DNA from: Burkholderiaceae bacterium
Lineage (GTDB): Bacteria; Pseudomonadota; Gammaproteobacteria; Burkholderiales; Burkholderiaceae_E
Direction of reading: 5' to 3'
Length of the DNA: 64,000 nt
Assembly: GCA_016710525.1 (NCBI GenBank)
Contig: JADJVQ010000010.1
Coordinates: forward strand, 62,001 to 126,000
Below, piece by piece: positions 48,475 to 57,866 of the stretch. Both the position numbers and the translations under genes were made by a program. The notes under the pieces are model-generated. The model was given only the letters and a program-made list of their open reading frames with translations. It did no database searches and was not told the origin of the DNA. Each line of letters opens with the position of its first letter. Within the stretch, counting starts at the first letter, position 1.

Positions 48475-50427
48475 TCAGTGCCCCGGATACAGCGCGTTGA
48501 AATCCACGCCGATCGCCCGGTACAGCGACTTCATCTCGCCCAATGTCTCGATCGACAAGGCGCGCCCGTCGGGCAGCAGGGCGGTCAGCGACTTGCCGTC
48601 GCCGACCTGCGGGCCGGCATTGCTGCCGGCCACCTCGGGCATATTGCGCTGAGCCCACTGATCGTGCGGAGGGTGCTGCACCATCCGCCCGCGCATGCCG
48701 CAGTTGATCTTGCTGGCCAGGCTGTTGGTCCAGGCCGGCGTGCCGTCGGCGTGATAGATGCCGTGCAGGTCGGCATCGCTGAAGTAGCGCGTGCCGTTGG
48801 CCGAACGGATCACGTACTGCTCCTGCGCGCTGCCGATCTCGAAGCCCGCCTGCCGGATGTGCTCGATTTCGCCCAGCGTCATGTCCTTGGCCGACACCAG
48901 CCCCGCGTACTCGGCGCGGCGCGCCGGCGGCAGGTGGGCGAGGTCGCTGTCCTTGAGCGTCTTGGCCTTCAGGAACTGGGGCTTCGGCGCGAAGCCGGGC
49001 CGCCCGATCCAGCGGATCGCCGCCGCATTGGAATCGCGCAAGATGATGATCAGGTTGTCGGAGACCGCCAGCCCGCTGAGGAACTGATGGTCCTGCGGCA
49101 GCAGGCCGCGCTGGCCCGGTGGGCGCGGCGTACGCCCGAAGGGCAGCTTGCCGAAGGGACCGCGCAACTGGGTCAGCCGGCCCAGCAGCGGGCCGCAGCT
49201 GGTGCTCGCCGCGCGCGCCGCGCACGCGGTGCCGCGCAACACGCAATTCTGAGCCGCGGGCACCATCGCGTACAGGCACAGGCGCGCCGCCTGGCGCCGG
49301 CCGATCTCGAAGTCGGTCAGACGCCGGCCCCGGGTGTCGAGCACGGGGGTTTCCGAGATGTCTTTCCAGAGCGCCCTGAGCGCCGCGTGGTCGCCGTCCA
49401 TGTGCAGCTGGCGGGCCGCGGCGACGAAATCGCCGCGGGCCATCGCGGCAAACGCTTCAGCCAGTGTCTGGACCCCCACGGAGCAATCGACCAGCCCGGC
49501 GCGTACCCCTGCCCAATAGTCCCCTTCGGGTGCCTGCGGGCGTGGGGTGCGGGGCCCGGGACGCTCGGGAGTGTCGCGGGAACCGGGATCCGAGAACTCG
49601 CACCGGCCAGTTTGTTCGTTCCACTCCAACTGGCACATCAGCGCCATCTCGGAGCCGCGGGCCACGTAGTGGCAAAGCCGGTCGCGCCAGGTCGGCACCG
49701 CGCCGTTGCGCGGCAGCGGCATCACGCTATAGACGAACTCCGGGCAGGGCTGTCCGCGCACGCCCGCCGGCAGGCGCGGAATCCCGGGAGTCGCCGGGAT
49801 CGGTCGGACCGGCATGTCGACCGGATTGCCCGGTATCCGGACGGGCGGCCGCACGGGCGTCACCGGCCGGGTCGGAACCACCGGGCTGGCGTGGAACTCT
49901 TCGGGCGGGAGCCCGTTGGCGCACCCGCCGATCTGCTCGACCAGCGGACGCGCCTGTCGGGTCAGAGCCAGGGCCTGCTTGTTGAGGCTCCCGGACGAGG
50001 GCGAATGTCGTTGCCGATCGGCTTGGAGATAGAGGGAATACGCCTGCTCGAGCAGGGCGATCGCCTGCTGCGCGGTCGCCCAGCACGACCCGGCCGCGCG
50101 CCGCCGCCTTGCGCCTCGGCCTTGAACCGGTGGCACTGCGCGACATTGTCCGGTGTGAGCTGCCAGGCCTGCAGCACATTGCGCAACAGCAGCTGGCAGC
50201 GCCCGAGGGCACGGCTGGCCGACTGCCCATTGCCCGGTGTGCCGGATCCGCCCGCGCCGGGCGCCGCCGTGGCCGGCGGACGGGTGACATCGACACCGCC
50301 GCGCAGAACCGGGGCGGCCGCCGATCGCGTTTCTCCTGGGCGGCGGCAGGCAGCGCCAGCGCCAGCAGCAACAGGGCGATCGGCAGCCCGACCACAGCCG
50401 CCCGACGCGGGCGATCACCGCCCGCAT
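48475..50427 (-). CDS. Exported protein with C-terminal CyaA/ExoY-like nucleotidyl cyclase domain; 5' end frame-broken
   Basis: The frame is open for 650 codons. A C-terminal block resembles class II (CyaA/edema factor/ExoY) cyclases: LRDSNAAAIRWI matches RxxNxxAxxxI, Lys482 and Lys489 in KPQFLKAKT keep the seven-residue spacing, HIRQAGF matches a conserved helix, Asp551 and Asp553 in FSDADLHGI match the metal-binding DxD, and His585 in MVQH aligns with the catalytic His. The later Asn is not in the usual place and spacing is much shorter, so the domain is compact. The first 110 codons look wrong: natural sequence jumps frames three times between about 50,330 and 50,090, and one alternative reading gives a Sec signal (LPIALLLLALALPAAAQ). 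Downstream of frmA by 21 bp. Activity is unproven. Confidence 0.6.
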   Translation of the reverse strand: MRAVIARVGRLWSGCRSPCCCWRWRCLPPPRRNAIGGRPGSARRCRCHPSAGHGGARRGRIRHTGQWAVGQPCPRALPAAVAQCAAGLAAHTGQCRAVPPVQGRGARRRRAAGSCWATAQQAIALLEQAYSLYLQADRQRHSPSSGSLNKQALALTRQARPLVEQIGGCANGLPPEEFHASPVVPTRPVTPVRPPVRIPGNPVDMPVRPIPATPGIPRLPAGVRGQPCPEFVYSVMPLPRNGAVPTWRDRLCHYVARGSEMALMCQLEWNEQTGRCEFSDPGSRDTPERPGPRTPRPQAPEGDYWAGVRAGLVDCSVGVQTLAEAFAAMARGDFVAAARQLHMDGDHAALRALWKDISETPVLDTRGRRLTDFEIGRRQAARLCLYAMVPAAQNCVLRGTACAARAASTSCGPLLGRLTQLRGPFGKLPFGRTPRPPGQRGLLPQDHQFLSGLAVSDNLIIILRDSNAAAIRWIGRPGFAPKPQFLKAKTLKDSDLAHLPPARRAEYAGLVSAKDMTLGEIEHIRQAGFEIGSAQEQYVIRSANGTRYFSDADLHGIYHADGTPAWTNSLASKINCGMRGRMVQHPPHDQWAQRNMPEVAGSNAGPQVGDGKSLTALLPDGRALSIETLGEMKSLYRAIGVDFNALYPGH

Positions 50428-50448
50428 GGCGCTGCGCTCAGCGGCGCG

Positions 50449-51555
<1,107 letters not shown>

Positions 51556-51575
51556 GAAATGACTCCGTGAAAAAA

Positions 51576-52184
51576 TCAGGCTTTGGGCAGGGTGGCCTGC
51601 ATGGCCGCCCGCGCATTGAAACGCGCAAACCAGGCGGCGGCCTTGGCGTGCTGCTGGCGCCAGCCGAGATGATCGAAGCGAAGGTCCAGATACCCCAATA
51701 CGCAGCCCATCGTGATGGTGCCGATGTCGACGCGCTCGCCCAGGCTGTCGGCCTTGGCATCGATGGCGGCCAGGCCGCAGTGGATCTTGTCGAGCTGGCC
51801 GGTGGTCCAGTCGGCCCAGCGCAGCGGCTCGGGGCGCATCGCGCCTTCATAGCGCGCCAGCAGGGCGGCATCGAGGATGCCGTCGCCCAGCGACTGCTCG
51901 GTGAGCACCTGCCAGCGCTGTGCGCCGCCGGCCGGGAACAGCTTGCCGCCGCCCAGTTCGTTCAGGAATTCGCAGATGACGCGGCTGTCGTACAGCACCG
52001 TGCCGTCATCGGTCAGCAGCGTGGGCACCTTGCCCAGCGGATTGTTGCGCACGATGTTGGGGTCGCGGTTGACCGGGTGCGCGGCCGCGGGAAGGTGTTC
52101 GATGCGGGCGGCCAGGCCGAGTTCGTGGGCGACGACCATGCACTTGCGGACATAGGGGGATGCGCCGGAGTAGAAGAGCTTCAT
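51576..52184 (-). CDS. Glutathione S-transferase family protein
   Basis: A 202-residue GST. The N-terminal thioredoxin-like domain has [24 protein letters not shown] with a Ser/Tyr near the active site and [27 protein letters not shown] (cis-Pro and the Glu/Asp-Ser glutathione site). The C-terminal domain is all-helical. First gene of the gst-frmA run. Confidence 0.9.
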   Translation of the reverse strand: MKLFYSGASPYVRKCMVVAHELGLAARIEHLPAAAHPVNRDPNIVRNNPLGKVPTLLTDDGTVLYDSRVICEFLNELGGGKLFPAGGAQRWQVLTEQSLGDGILDAALLARYEGAMRPEPLRWADWTTGQLDKIHCGLAAIDAKADSLGERVDIGTITMGCVLGYLDLRFDHLGWRQQHAKAAAWFARFNARAAMQATLPKA

Positions 52185-52323
52185 TCGCTGGCCTCGGGTG
52201 AGTGGGGTTGAAACGGGGATCGGCAGTCTCGCACGCACGGGCTTGCGCGTCACGCGAGTCGCCTGACGGGCGCTGAAGTCCGACACAATGACGGCCCCGA
52301 GCCCGCCGAATCTGAAAAACCCG

Positions 52324-52791
52324 ATGAGCCTTGAGTCCGTTCGCGCCTTCTTCGCGACCCATGCCCCCGACCTGACCATCCTCGAAACCGCCGATCCGAC
52401 CCCGACAGTGGCGACCGCGGCGCTGGCCCATGGCGTGGAACCCGGCCGAATCGCCAAGACGCTGGCCTTCCGGCTGGGTGACGGCCGGGTGGTGCTGCTG
52501 GTGGCCCGCGGCGATGCCCGGATCGACAACCGGCGGTTCAAGGACCGCTTCGGCCGCGGCAAGATGCTCCCGGCCGAGGAAGTGGAGGCGATCACCGGCC
52601 ATCCGGTGGGCGGCGTCTGTCCATTCGGTCTGGCCACTGACCTGCCGGTGTTCGCCGATGTCTCGCTGCAAGCCTTCGACGAAGTCCTGCCGGCCGCCGG
52701 CGGGGTCCATACCGCGGTCCGGATCAGCCCGGCCGACCTGGTGCGGATCGTGAGCGCCGGGTGGGTGGACGTCTGCCAGCCGATCGGCTGA
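52324..52791 (+). CDS. YbaK/EbsC-family aminoacyl-tRNA deacylase
   Basis: A 155-residue protein of the YbaK/ProX fold that clears mischarged tRNAs. SVRAFFATHAPDLTILETADPTPTVATAALAHGVEPGRIAKTLAFR, FGRGKMLPAEEVEAITGHPVGGVCPFGL and VFADVSLQAFDEVLPAAG are the family motifs; the conserved Lys is in IAKTL. Divergent from gst. A Rho-independent terminator lies 120 bp downstream. Confidence 0.85.
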   Translation: MSLESVRAFFATHAPDLTILETADPTPTVATAALAHGVEPGRIAKTLAFRLGDGRVVLLVARGDARIDNRRFKDRFGRGKMLPAEEVEAITGHPVGGVCPFGLATDLPVFADVSLQAFDEVLPAAGGVHTAVRISPADLVRIVSAGWVDVCQPIG

Positions 52792-52834
52792 GCCGTTCGG
52801 ACCGCGGAAACGGCTCACTTCCTATGTCAGTCAG

Positions 52835-52858
52835 AGGAGATCTCCTACGTTAGTAGGA
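52835..52858. other. Overlapping palindromes downstream of ybaK
   Basis: AGGAGATCTCCT (52835-52846, a perfect 12-base palindrome) overlaps a 6-bp hairpin TCCTAC / GTAGGA with a GTTA loop (52843-52858). The surrounding 60 bp are more AT-rich than the rest. A short pairing to TCTCCT at 52895-52900 is also possible. Function unknown. Confidence 0.4.
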
Positions 52859-52908
52859 TGTTCAAAGTGCCGCGGCCGGTCGATACTAGGTCCGTCTCCT
52901 CCTCTTCG

Positions 52909-52935
52909 GCCCGCCTCTGGCGGGCTTTCTTTTTT
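52909..52935 (+). terminator. Rho-independent terminator of the ybaK gene
   Basis: GCCCGCC, loop TCT, GGCGGGC followed by TTTCTTTTTT, on the plus strand, just before the end of the converging selA. Confidence 0.88.
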
Positions 52936-52949
52936 CCCTGGCTAGACGC

Positions 52950-54176
52950 TCATTGCAGCGCCCGCCGAAGCGCCGGCAATTGTGTGCGCAGCAGACCCGC
53001 ATCCTCCAGGCAGCGCAGGTCTAGCAACAGCCGGTCCTCGGCTATCCGCCCGATCACCGGCACCGGCAGCGCCCGCAGCGCGGCGGCGAGTTCGTCCAGC
53101 GCCCTGCCAGCCATCTTGCGGTCGCGAGGTGCCAGCGCCAGTCCGGCCGACTCTAGACGTTCGATCGGCAGTGAGCCGGACCCGATCTGCCCCTGCAGGG
53201 CCACCACGGACGCCTCGAAGCGCGGCTCGACAGCCTGCGCCACGGCGCGCTGCAAGTCATCGGCCATCGCGCGAATCGCCGCCAGCGGGCGGGTCAGCAG
53301 GCGCAACGTGGGCAGATCGCGGGCCAGCCGCTCCGGGCGCAGATAGAGCATCAGCGTTGCCTCGAGCGCGGCGAGCGGCAGTTTGCTCATGCGCAAGGCA
53401 CGTTTCATCGGAAACCGGCGAATCCGTTCCACGGCCTCGGTGCTGCCGACGATGAGACCGGCCTGCGGGCCGCCCAGCAGCTTGTCGCCGCTGAAAGTGA
53501 TGACATCACAGCCCGCAGCGATCTTTTCCTTGGGCAGCGGCTCGCGCGGCAAGCCGTAGAGCGAAAGATCAACCAGCGCCCCGCTGCCCAGGTCTGTGGC
53601 CAGTGGCAACCCGCGGGCATGGGCAATCGTCGCCAGATCCGCTTCGTCGACTTCGTGAGTGAAGCCCTGGATGGCGTAGTTGCTGGTATGCACTTTCATC
53701 AGCAGGGCCGTTTGCGGGGTGATAGCCCGTTCGTAATCGTGGCGGTGAGTGCGGTTGGTCGTGCCCACCTCCCCCGAGGCGAGGTCGTACTCGAGGTTGT
53801 TGGGCGCGGCCATCATCGCCACCAGGTGACTCACCGCGCTATCGGCCAGCACGGCACGGCCGAGATTGGTGTGGATCACCGTCCCGCTGAGGTTGAGCAC
53901 CGTCGTCATGCGGGGGGCGAGCGCATCGTCCAGGCGCGCCCGCAGAGCGTCGGTCAGGGCGTGATCACCGACCTCGTCAAGACTGAGATGTCCGTCGAGC
54001 GCGCGCTGGCGAAGTGCCGCCAGCAGGGCCCGCGCCTCCCTGGCCACCAGAGTGTGACCATGCTCGGCCAGCAGCGCTGCGATGGCGGGTTCGCGCAGCA
54101 TGCGATCGATCGACGGCAGGTCTTTCGGAGCGGCGCGGATGCCACTGCCCACGTCCGGGCCGGGCCGGTTGCTCAT
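52950..54176 (-). CDS. selA: Selenocysteine synthase SelA with large internal deletion (probably nonfunctional)
   Basis: A PLP enzyme that converts seryl-tRNA(Sec) to selenocysteyl-tRNA(Sec). Here 408 residues, against about 460-470 usually. N- and C-terminal parts match well: VLNLSGTVIHTNLGRA, ALLMKVHTSNYAIQGFT, VDLSLYGLPREP, the PLP Lys232 in TFSGDKLLGGPQAG and LPVPVIGRIAEDRLLLDLRCLED. But LEYDLASGE runs straight into VGTTNRTH, omitting about 70 residues that normally contain the NNNAAA cofactor-binding loop and the GGAFRIPDV-type segment. The deletion is in frame. No selB follows. Start ATG at 54176 has a GGAGGAGAGG upstream. Likely a decayed gene, or an assembly collapse. Confidence 0.85.
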   Translation of the reverse strand: MSNRPGPDVGSGIRAAPKDLPSIDRMLREPAIAALLAEHGHTLVAREARALLAALRQRALDGHLSLDEVGDHALTDALRARLDDALAPRMTTVLNLSGTVIHTNLGRAVLADSAVSHLVAMMAAPNNLEYDLASGEVGTTNRTHRHDYERAITPQTALLMKVHTSNYAIQGFTHEVDEADLATIAHARGLPLATDLGSGALVDLSLYGLPREPLPKEKIAAGCDVITFSGDKLLGGPQAGLIVGSTEAVERIRRFPMKRALRMSKLPLAALEATLMLYLRPERLARDLPTLRLLTRPLAAIRAMADDLQRAVAQAVEPRFEASVVALQGQIGSGSLPIERLESAGLALAPRDRKMAGRALDELAAALRALPVPVIGRIAEDRLLLDLRCLEDAGLLRTQLPALRRALQ

Positions 54177-54429
54177 TTCCTCTCCTCCTGGGACGGCACG
54201 CAAGACGGGGTCAGGTCTGGCCGCGCAACGAGGGACCGGACTGGCCCAGACCCCCAATCACGGGCCGCCCGAGCCTGATCGTGACACACCGCCGCGCCGG
54301 GCAAGCCCGTCCCCGCCGCGTCGCCGCGAACAGGGACCGGCCATCGGCGAGCATGCCCCGCCGGATTGAATTTCCTGAACCGATGCCGATGGCCATCAGG
54401 ATGACGCTTGCGTCCTTTGAGAGTGAACC

Positions 54430-54819
54430 ATGATGTGGCGACCCAAATTCTCCGTGCCCCCCGTCCACACGCCCGCGCGCGCCGATGGGCCGGCGCCAAC
54501 CGCCCTGGACGGCGATGGGGCACCCGGCCGGCCGCCGCTGCGCGAGACGCTGAGCGACCCGGCGAAGGCCTTGATGAACGCGTTGCCCGATCACATCAAC
54601 GTGACCGCGATCGCGCTGGACTATCCGCACGTCATGAACCGGATCGCAAGCGCCTGGTCCGAGCCCAGGATGCTCGAGCGGCTGGTGGAGGCGCTGCTGA
54701 TCGACGAGCGGGGTGGCCGGGAAGGCTTCCCGTTCGCGGTCGCCGATGCGCTCACCGACCTGCGGATCCACCGGCAAGCCCTCGCCGACGGGGCCTCGAA
54801 GCAGCCGATTCGCCGCTGA
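54430..54819 (+). CDS. Conserved hypothetical protein
   Basis: A 129-residue protein. An N-terminal Pro/Ala-rich stretch leads to ALPDHINVTAIALDYPHVMNRIASAWSEPRMLERLVEALLIDERGGREGFPFAVADAL. The motif LLIDxRGxRxGFP recurs in small conserved betaproteobacterial proteins of unknown function. Divergent from selA. No catalytic residues are evident. Confidence 0.7.
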   Translation: MMWRPKFSVPPVHTPARADGPAPTALDGDGAPGRPPLRETLSDPAKALMNALPDHINVTAIALDYPHVMNRIASAWSEPRMLERLVEALLIDERGGREGFPFAVADALTDLRIHRQALADGASKQPIRR

Positions 54820-54857
54820 CCCGGTTCGGGTCTGCACGGACGGGCTCGACACGTCAG

Positions 54858-55733
54858 TCAGCTCGAACGCTGGGCCTTGTCGCGGTCGTTGTGCTCCTTG
54901 ATCCGGGCCCGCGCCTCGTCCCATTCGGCATCGCCCCAGGCCATGTACTGGGTGAAGTAAGCGCCATTGGCCAGCCAGTTGGCACCGTCGATGGCGATGG
55001 TCTGGCCGGTCAGCCACTCGCAGTCGGGTGCCATCAGGAAGGCCGCCAGGTCGCCCAGTTCGTCCATGCGGCCCAGACGGCCCATCGGGTTCTGGGTGCT
55101 CTCCTTGCTCGGCAGCCCGCCGGCCGGCCGCAGCCGGGCGCCGGCACCCTCGGTCGGGAAGATGCCGGGCGCGATCGCGTTCAGGCGGATGCCGTGGCGC
55201 CCCCACTCCACGGCCAGCGATTTGGTCATCACGTCGATGCCGGCCTTGGACATCGCCGAGGGCACGACGAAGGGCGAGCCGGTCCAGACCCAGGTCACGA
55301 TGATCGACAGGACCGAACCTTTCAGCCCCTGCGCGATCCAGCGCTTGCCCACCGCCTGCGTGACGTAGAAGGTGCCGTGCATGACGGTGTTGGCGACCGC
55401 GTCGAAGCCGCGCGGCGACAGGTCTTCGGTGCGGCTGATGAAGTTGCCGGCGGCATTGTTGATCAGACCGGAGAGCGGCCCGGTGTCGAAGATGCGTTCG
55501 ATCATCTCGTCCACGGCCGCGGCATCGCGCAGATCGCAGCCGAAGGTATCGACGGCGCCCCCGTGCTTCGCAGTGAGTTCGGCCGCGGTCTGGTCGAGCA
55601 CGCCCTTGCGGCGCCCGCAGATGACGAGATGTGCGCCCAGCTGCAGCAGGCGCTCGGCCATCACCTTGCCAAGCCCGGTGCCGCCACCGGTGACGAGGAT
55701 CTTGTGGCCTTTGAACAGGTCGGATCGAAACAT
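54858..55733 (-). CDS. SDR similar to 2,4-dienoyl-CoA reductase
   Basis: A 291-residue SDR. ILVTGGGTGLGKVMAE binds NADP(H), and INNAAGNFISRTEDLSPRGFDAV and SFVVPSAMSKAG-type segments are present. Where classical SDRs have Tyr-x-x-x-Lys, this reads S-A-M-S-K, so the tyrosine is missing. That is typical of the decarboxylase/dienoyl-CoA-reductase branch, which uses Lys and other residues instead. It may handle unsaturated acyl-CoAs. GGGAGAGG precedes the ATG. Divergent from the di-heme peroxidase. Confidence 0.84.
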   Translation of the reverse strand: MFRSDLFKGHKILVTGGGTGLGKVMAERLLQLGAHLVICGRRKGVLDQTAAELTAKHGGAVDTFGCDLRDAAAVDEMIERIFDTGPLSGLINNAAGNFISRTEDLSPRGFDAVANTVMHGTFYVTQAVGKRWIAQGLKGSVLSIIVTWVWTGSPFVVPSAMSKAGIDVMTKSLAVEWGRHGIRLNAIAPGIFPTEGAGARLRPAGGLPSKESTQNPMGRLGRMDELGDLAAFLMAPDCEWLTGQTIAIDGANWLANGAYFTQYMAWGDAEWDEARARIKEHNDRDKAQRSS

Positions 55734-56879
55734 GGGCCTCTCCCGGATCAGCGAGGATGCGCCGGCGCCGCAGCACCCGATCTGTCGCCGCAGGCCGCTG
55801 CGGGCCGCCAGTTGTTCTTCGACACTCGATTGTCCAATCCGCCTGGCACTGCCTGTGCGAGCTGCCACGACCCGCAGCTGGGCTGGGGCGGCAACAACCG
55901 CTCGCGCAGCGGCGTCGCGGCCGGCAGCACGCCGCAGGCCCTGGGCGGGCGCAACTCGCCCACGATCGGCTACGCCGCTTTCGTGCCCGCGTTCCACGTC
56001 AAACGCGAGAAGGGCGAGGTCAAGGCGGTCGGCGGACTGTTCTGGGATGGCCGCGCCGACAGCCTCGAGGCGCAGGCGCGCGGCCCGTTGTTCGCACCGC
56101 TGGAGATGAATCTCGCCAGCGAGTCGGAGCTGGCGCAGCGCCTGCGCAGTGCGCCCTACGCGGCCGACCTGCGCGCCGCCTTCGGATTGGCGGAGCCGGC
56201 CGACGACGCGCTATGGGCACGCGCGGGCTATGCGGCGCTGGCCGCCTATCAGCGCTCGCCGGAGGTCTCGCCGTTCTCGTCGAAGTACGACGCCGTGCTG
56301 CGCGGCCAGGCGAAGTGGTCGCCCCAGGAAGCGCGCGGTCGCCGCTGGTTCCTGGACCCCGCCAAGGGCAACTGCGCGGCCTGCCACGAAGTGGCACAGC
56401 GCTCGAAAAACCCGGCCGAGCACCTTTTCACCGACTTCACTTATGACTCGCTGGGCTTGCCGCGCAACCCCGCCATCCCCGCGAACGCCGACGCCGCCTT
56501 CTTCGACCTCGGGCTGTGCGGCCCCGCACGCCAGCGCCCCGAGCAGCTGCCGGCTTCGGTGTGCGGCGGCTTCAGGGTGCCCACGCTGCGCAATGTCGCC
56601 AAGCGCCCGTTTCTGTTCCACAACGGTTCATTCACGGATCTGGCCGAGTCCGTGCGCTTCTACGTTCAGCGCGACACGAACCCCGCACGCTGGTTCCCAC
56701 GCGATGCCGGCGGCCGGGTGCAGCGGTTCAACGACCTGCCGATGGCCCAGCGCAAGCACGTCAATCGCGATGAAGCCCCGTATGACCGCAATCCCGGCCA
56801 GCGCCCGCGCCTGTCGGAGCGCGAGATCTCGGATCTCGTGGCCTTCCTCAAAACCCTCGACGACGGATTCCGACCATGA
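55704..56879 (+). CDS. Di-heme cytochrome c peroxidase/MauG-like protein, no export signal
   Basis: Two heme motifs, CASCH (first Cys at residue 51 from this start) and CAACH, and MauG/CcpA-type segments (GRQLFFDTRLS, GGLFWDGRADSLEAQ, FLFHNGSFTDLAESV, ISDLVAFLKTLDDGF). Enzymes of this family reduce peroxide in the periplasm. The upstream part gives no signal peptide: in this frame no ATG occurs before the conserved start, only GTG at 55704, which overlaps the divergent SDR's start, plus CTG/TTG further in. Heme attachment needs export, so the 5' end is probably lost or the start is mis-framed. Its TGA overlaps the next ATG. Confidence 0.65.
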   Translation: MAFEQVGSKHGPLPDQRGCAGAAAPDLSPQAAAGRQLFFDTRLSNPPGTACASCHDPQLGWGGNNRSRSGVAAGSTPQALGGRNSPTIGYAAFVPAFHVKREKGEVKAVGGLFWDGRADSLEAQARGPLFAPLEMNLASESELAQRLRSAPYAADLRAAFGLAEPADDALWARAGYAALAAYQRSPEVSPFSSKYDAVLRGQAKWSPQEARGRRWFLDPAKGNCAACHEVAQRSKNPAEHLFTDFTYDSLGLPRNPAIPANADAAFFDLGLCGPARQRPEQLPASVCGGFRVPTLRNVAKRPFLFHNGSFTDLAESVRFYVQRDTNPARWFPRDAGGRVQRFNDLPMAQRKHVNRDEAPYDRNPGQRPRLSEREISDLVAFLKTLDDGFRP

Positions 56880-57844
56880 AGAGAACCCTGCTGCGCGGTG
56901 CGCTGGCGCTCGCCTGCACGCTGATGACACCCCTGGCGCTCGCCCAGTGGGCACCGACCAAGCCGGTGCGCATCGTCGTGCCCTTCCCCGCCGGGGGCAT
57001 CGTCGATCTGATGTCGCGCAGCTTCACCGATCGGCTGTCGGCCGCGCTCGGCCAGCCGGTCGTGATCGAAGTGCGCCCCGGCGCGCACAGCAGCCTGGGC
57101 AACGAGGTGGTGGCCCGGGCCGATCCGGACGGGCACACGCTGCTGATGGGCACGCTGTCGATGGCCACCCTGCCGCCCTTCATGAAAGTGCCCTGGCACC
57201 CGACCAAGGACTTCGCGGGCGTGGCGATGGTGGGCCAGGTGCCCAACCTGGTCGTGACGCCCGCCACGCTCGAGCCCAAGACGCTGCGTGAGTTCATCGC
57301 CTACGCGAAGGCCCGGCCCGGGCAGCTGAATTTCGCCAATGGCGGCAACGGCACCTCGCCGACGCTGGGGGTGGAACTGCTGCGCAAGAACACCGGCATG
57401 CAGCTGACATCGGTGGGCTACAAGGGCTTCCCGCCGGTGATCCCGGACATGATCGCCGGGCGCATCGAATTCTCGATGGTGCCCTTCGCAGTTGCCGCGC
57501 CCCACGTGAAGTCGGGCAAGCTGCGCGCGCTGGCCATTGCCTCGAACACCCGCAGCCGCCTGCTGCCCGATGTGCCGACGATGGCCGAGGCCGGCTACGC
57601 CGACTCGCCGGTGATCTCCTGGTACGCGATCTTCGCGCCCGCGGGCACGCCCAAGCCGGTGATCCAGCGCCTGAACACCGAGCTCGCCAAAGCGCTTGCC
57701 GACCCAGAGGTGCAGGGGCGCATCGAGTCGCTCGGCGGCGCGATCCTGCCCACCGGTACGCCGGCCGAGGTCGACACCATGCTGGCCGCCGAAACCGATC
57801 GTTGGGCAAAGTTCATCAAGGAAGCCGGGCTGAAGCTGGAATGA
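56876..57844 (+). CDS. Tripartite tricarboxylate transporter substrate-binding protein (Bug family)
   Basis: A 322-residue periplasmic binding protein. A signal peptide (MKRTLLRGALALACTLMTPLALA) precedes PTKPVRIVVPFPAGGIVDLMSR, the Bug-family signature, then VRPGAHSSLGNEVVARADPDGHTLLMG and YAIFAPAGTPKPVIQRLN. Its transporter partners TctA and TctB are not nearby, as is common for orphan Bug proteins in Burkholderiales. It overlaps the peroxidase by four bases. Confidence 0.92.
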   Translation: MKRTLLRGALALACTLMTPLALAQWAPTKPVRIVVPFPAGGIVDLMSRSFTDRLSAALGQPVVIEVRPGAHSSLGNEVVARADPDGHTLLMGTLSMATLPPFMKVPWHPTKDFAGVAMVGQVPNLVVTPATLEPKTLREFIAYAKARPGQLNFANGGNGTSPTLGVELLRKNTGMQLTSVGYKGFPPVIPDMIAGRIEFSMVPFAVAAPHVKSGKLRALAIASNTRSRLLPDVPTMAEAGYADSPVISWYAIFAPAGTPKPVIQRLNTELAKALADPEVQGRIESLGGAILPTGTPAEVDTMLAAETDRWAKFIKEAGLKLE

Positions 57845-57866
57845 CCCTGCCCAGCGGGGGCTGCGC

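Noticed and set aside
52835..52900. Possible tRNA or selC-like gene near selA.
   Set aside because: The stems do not form a cloverleaf, there is no proper anticodon loop or T loop, and it is too short for tRNA-Sec.
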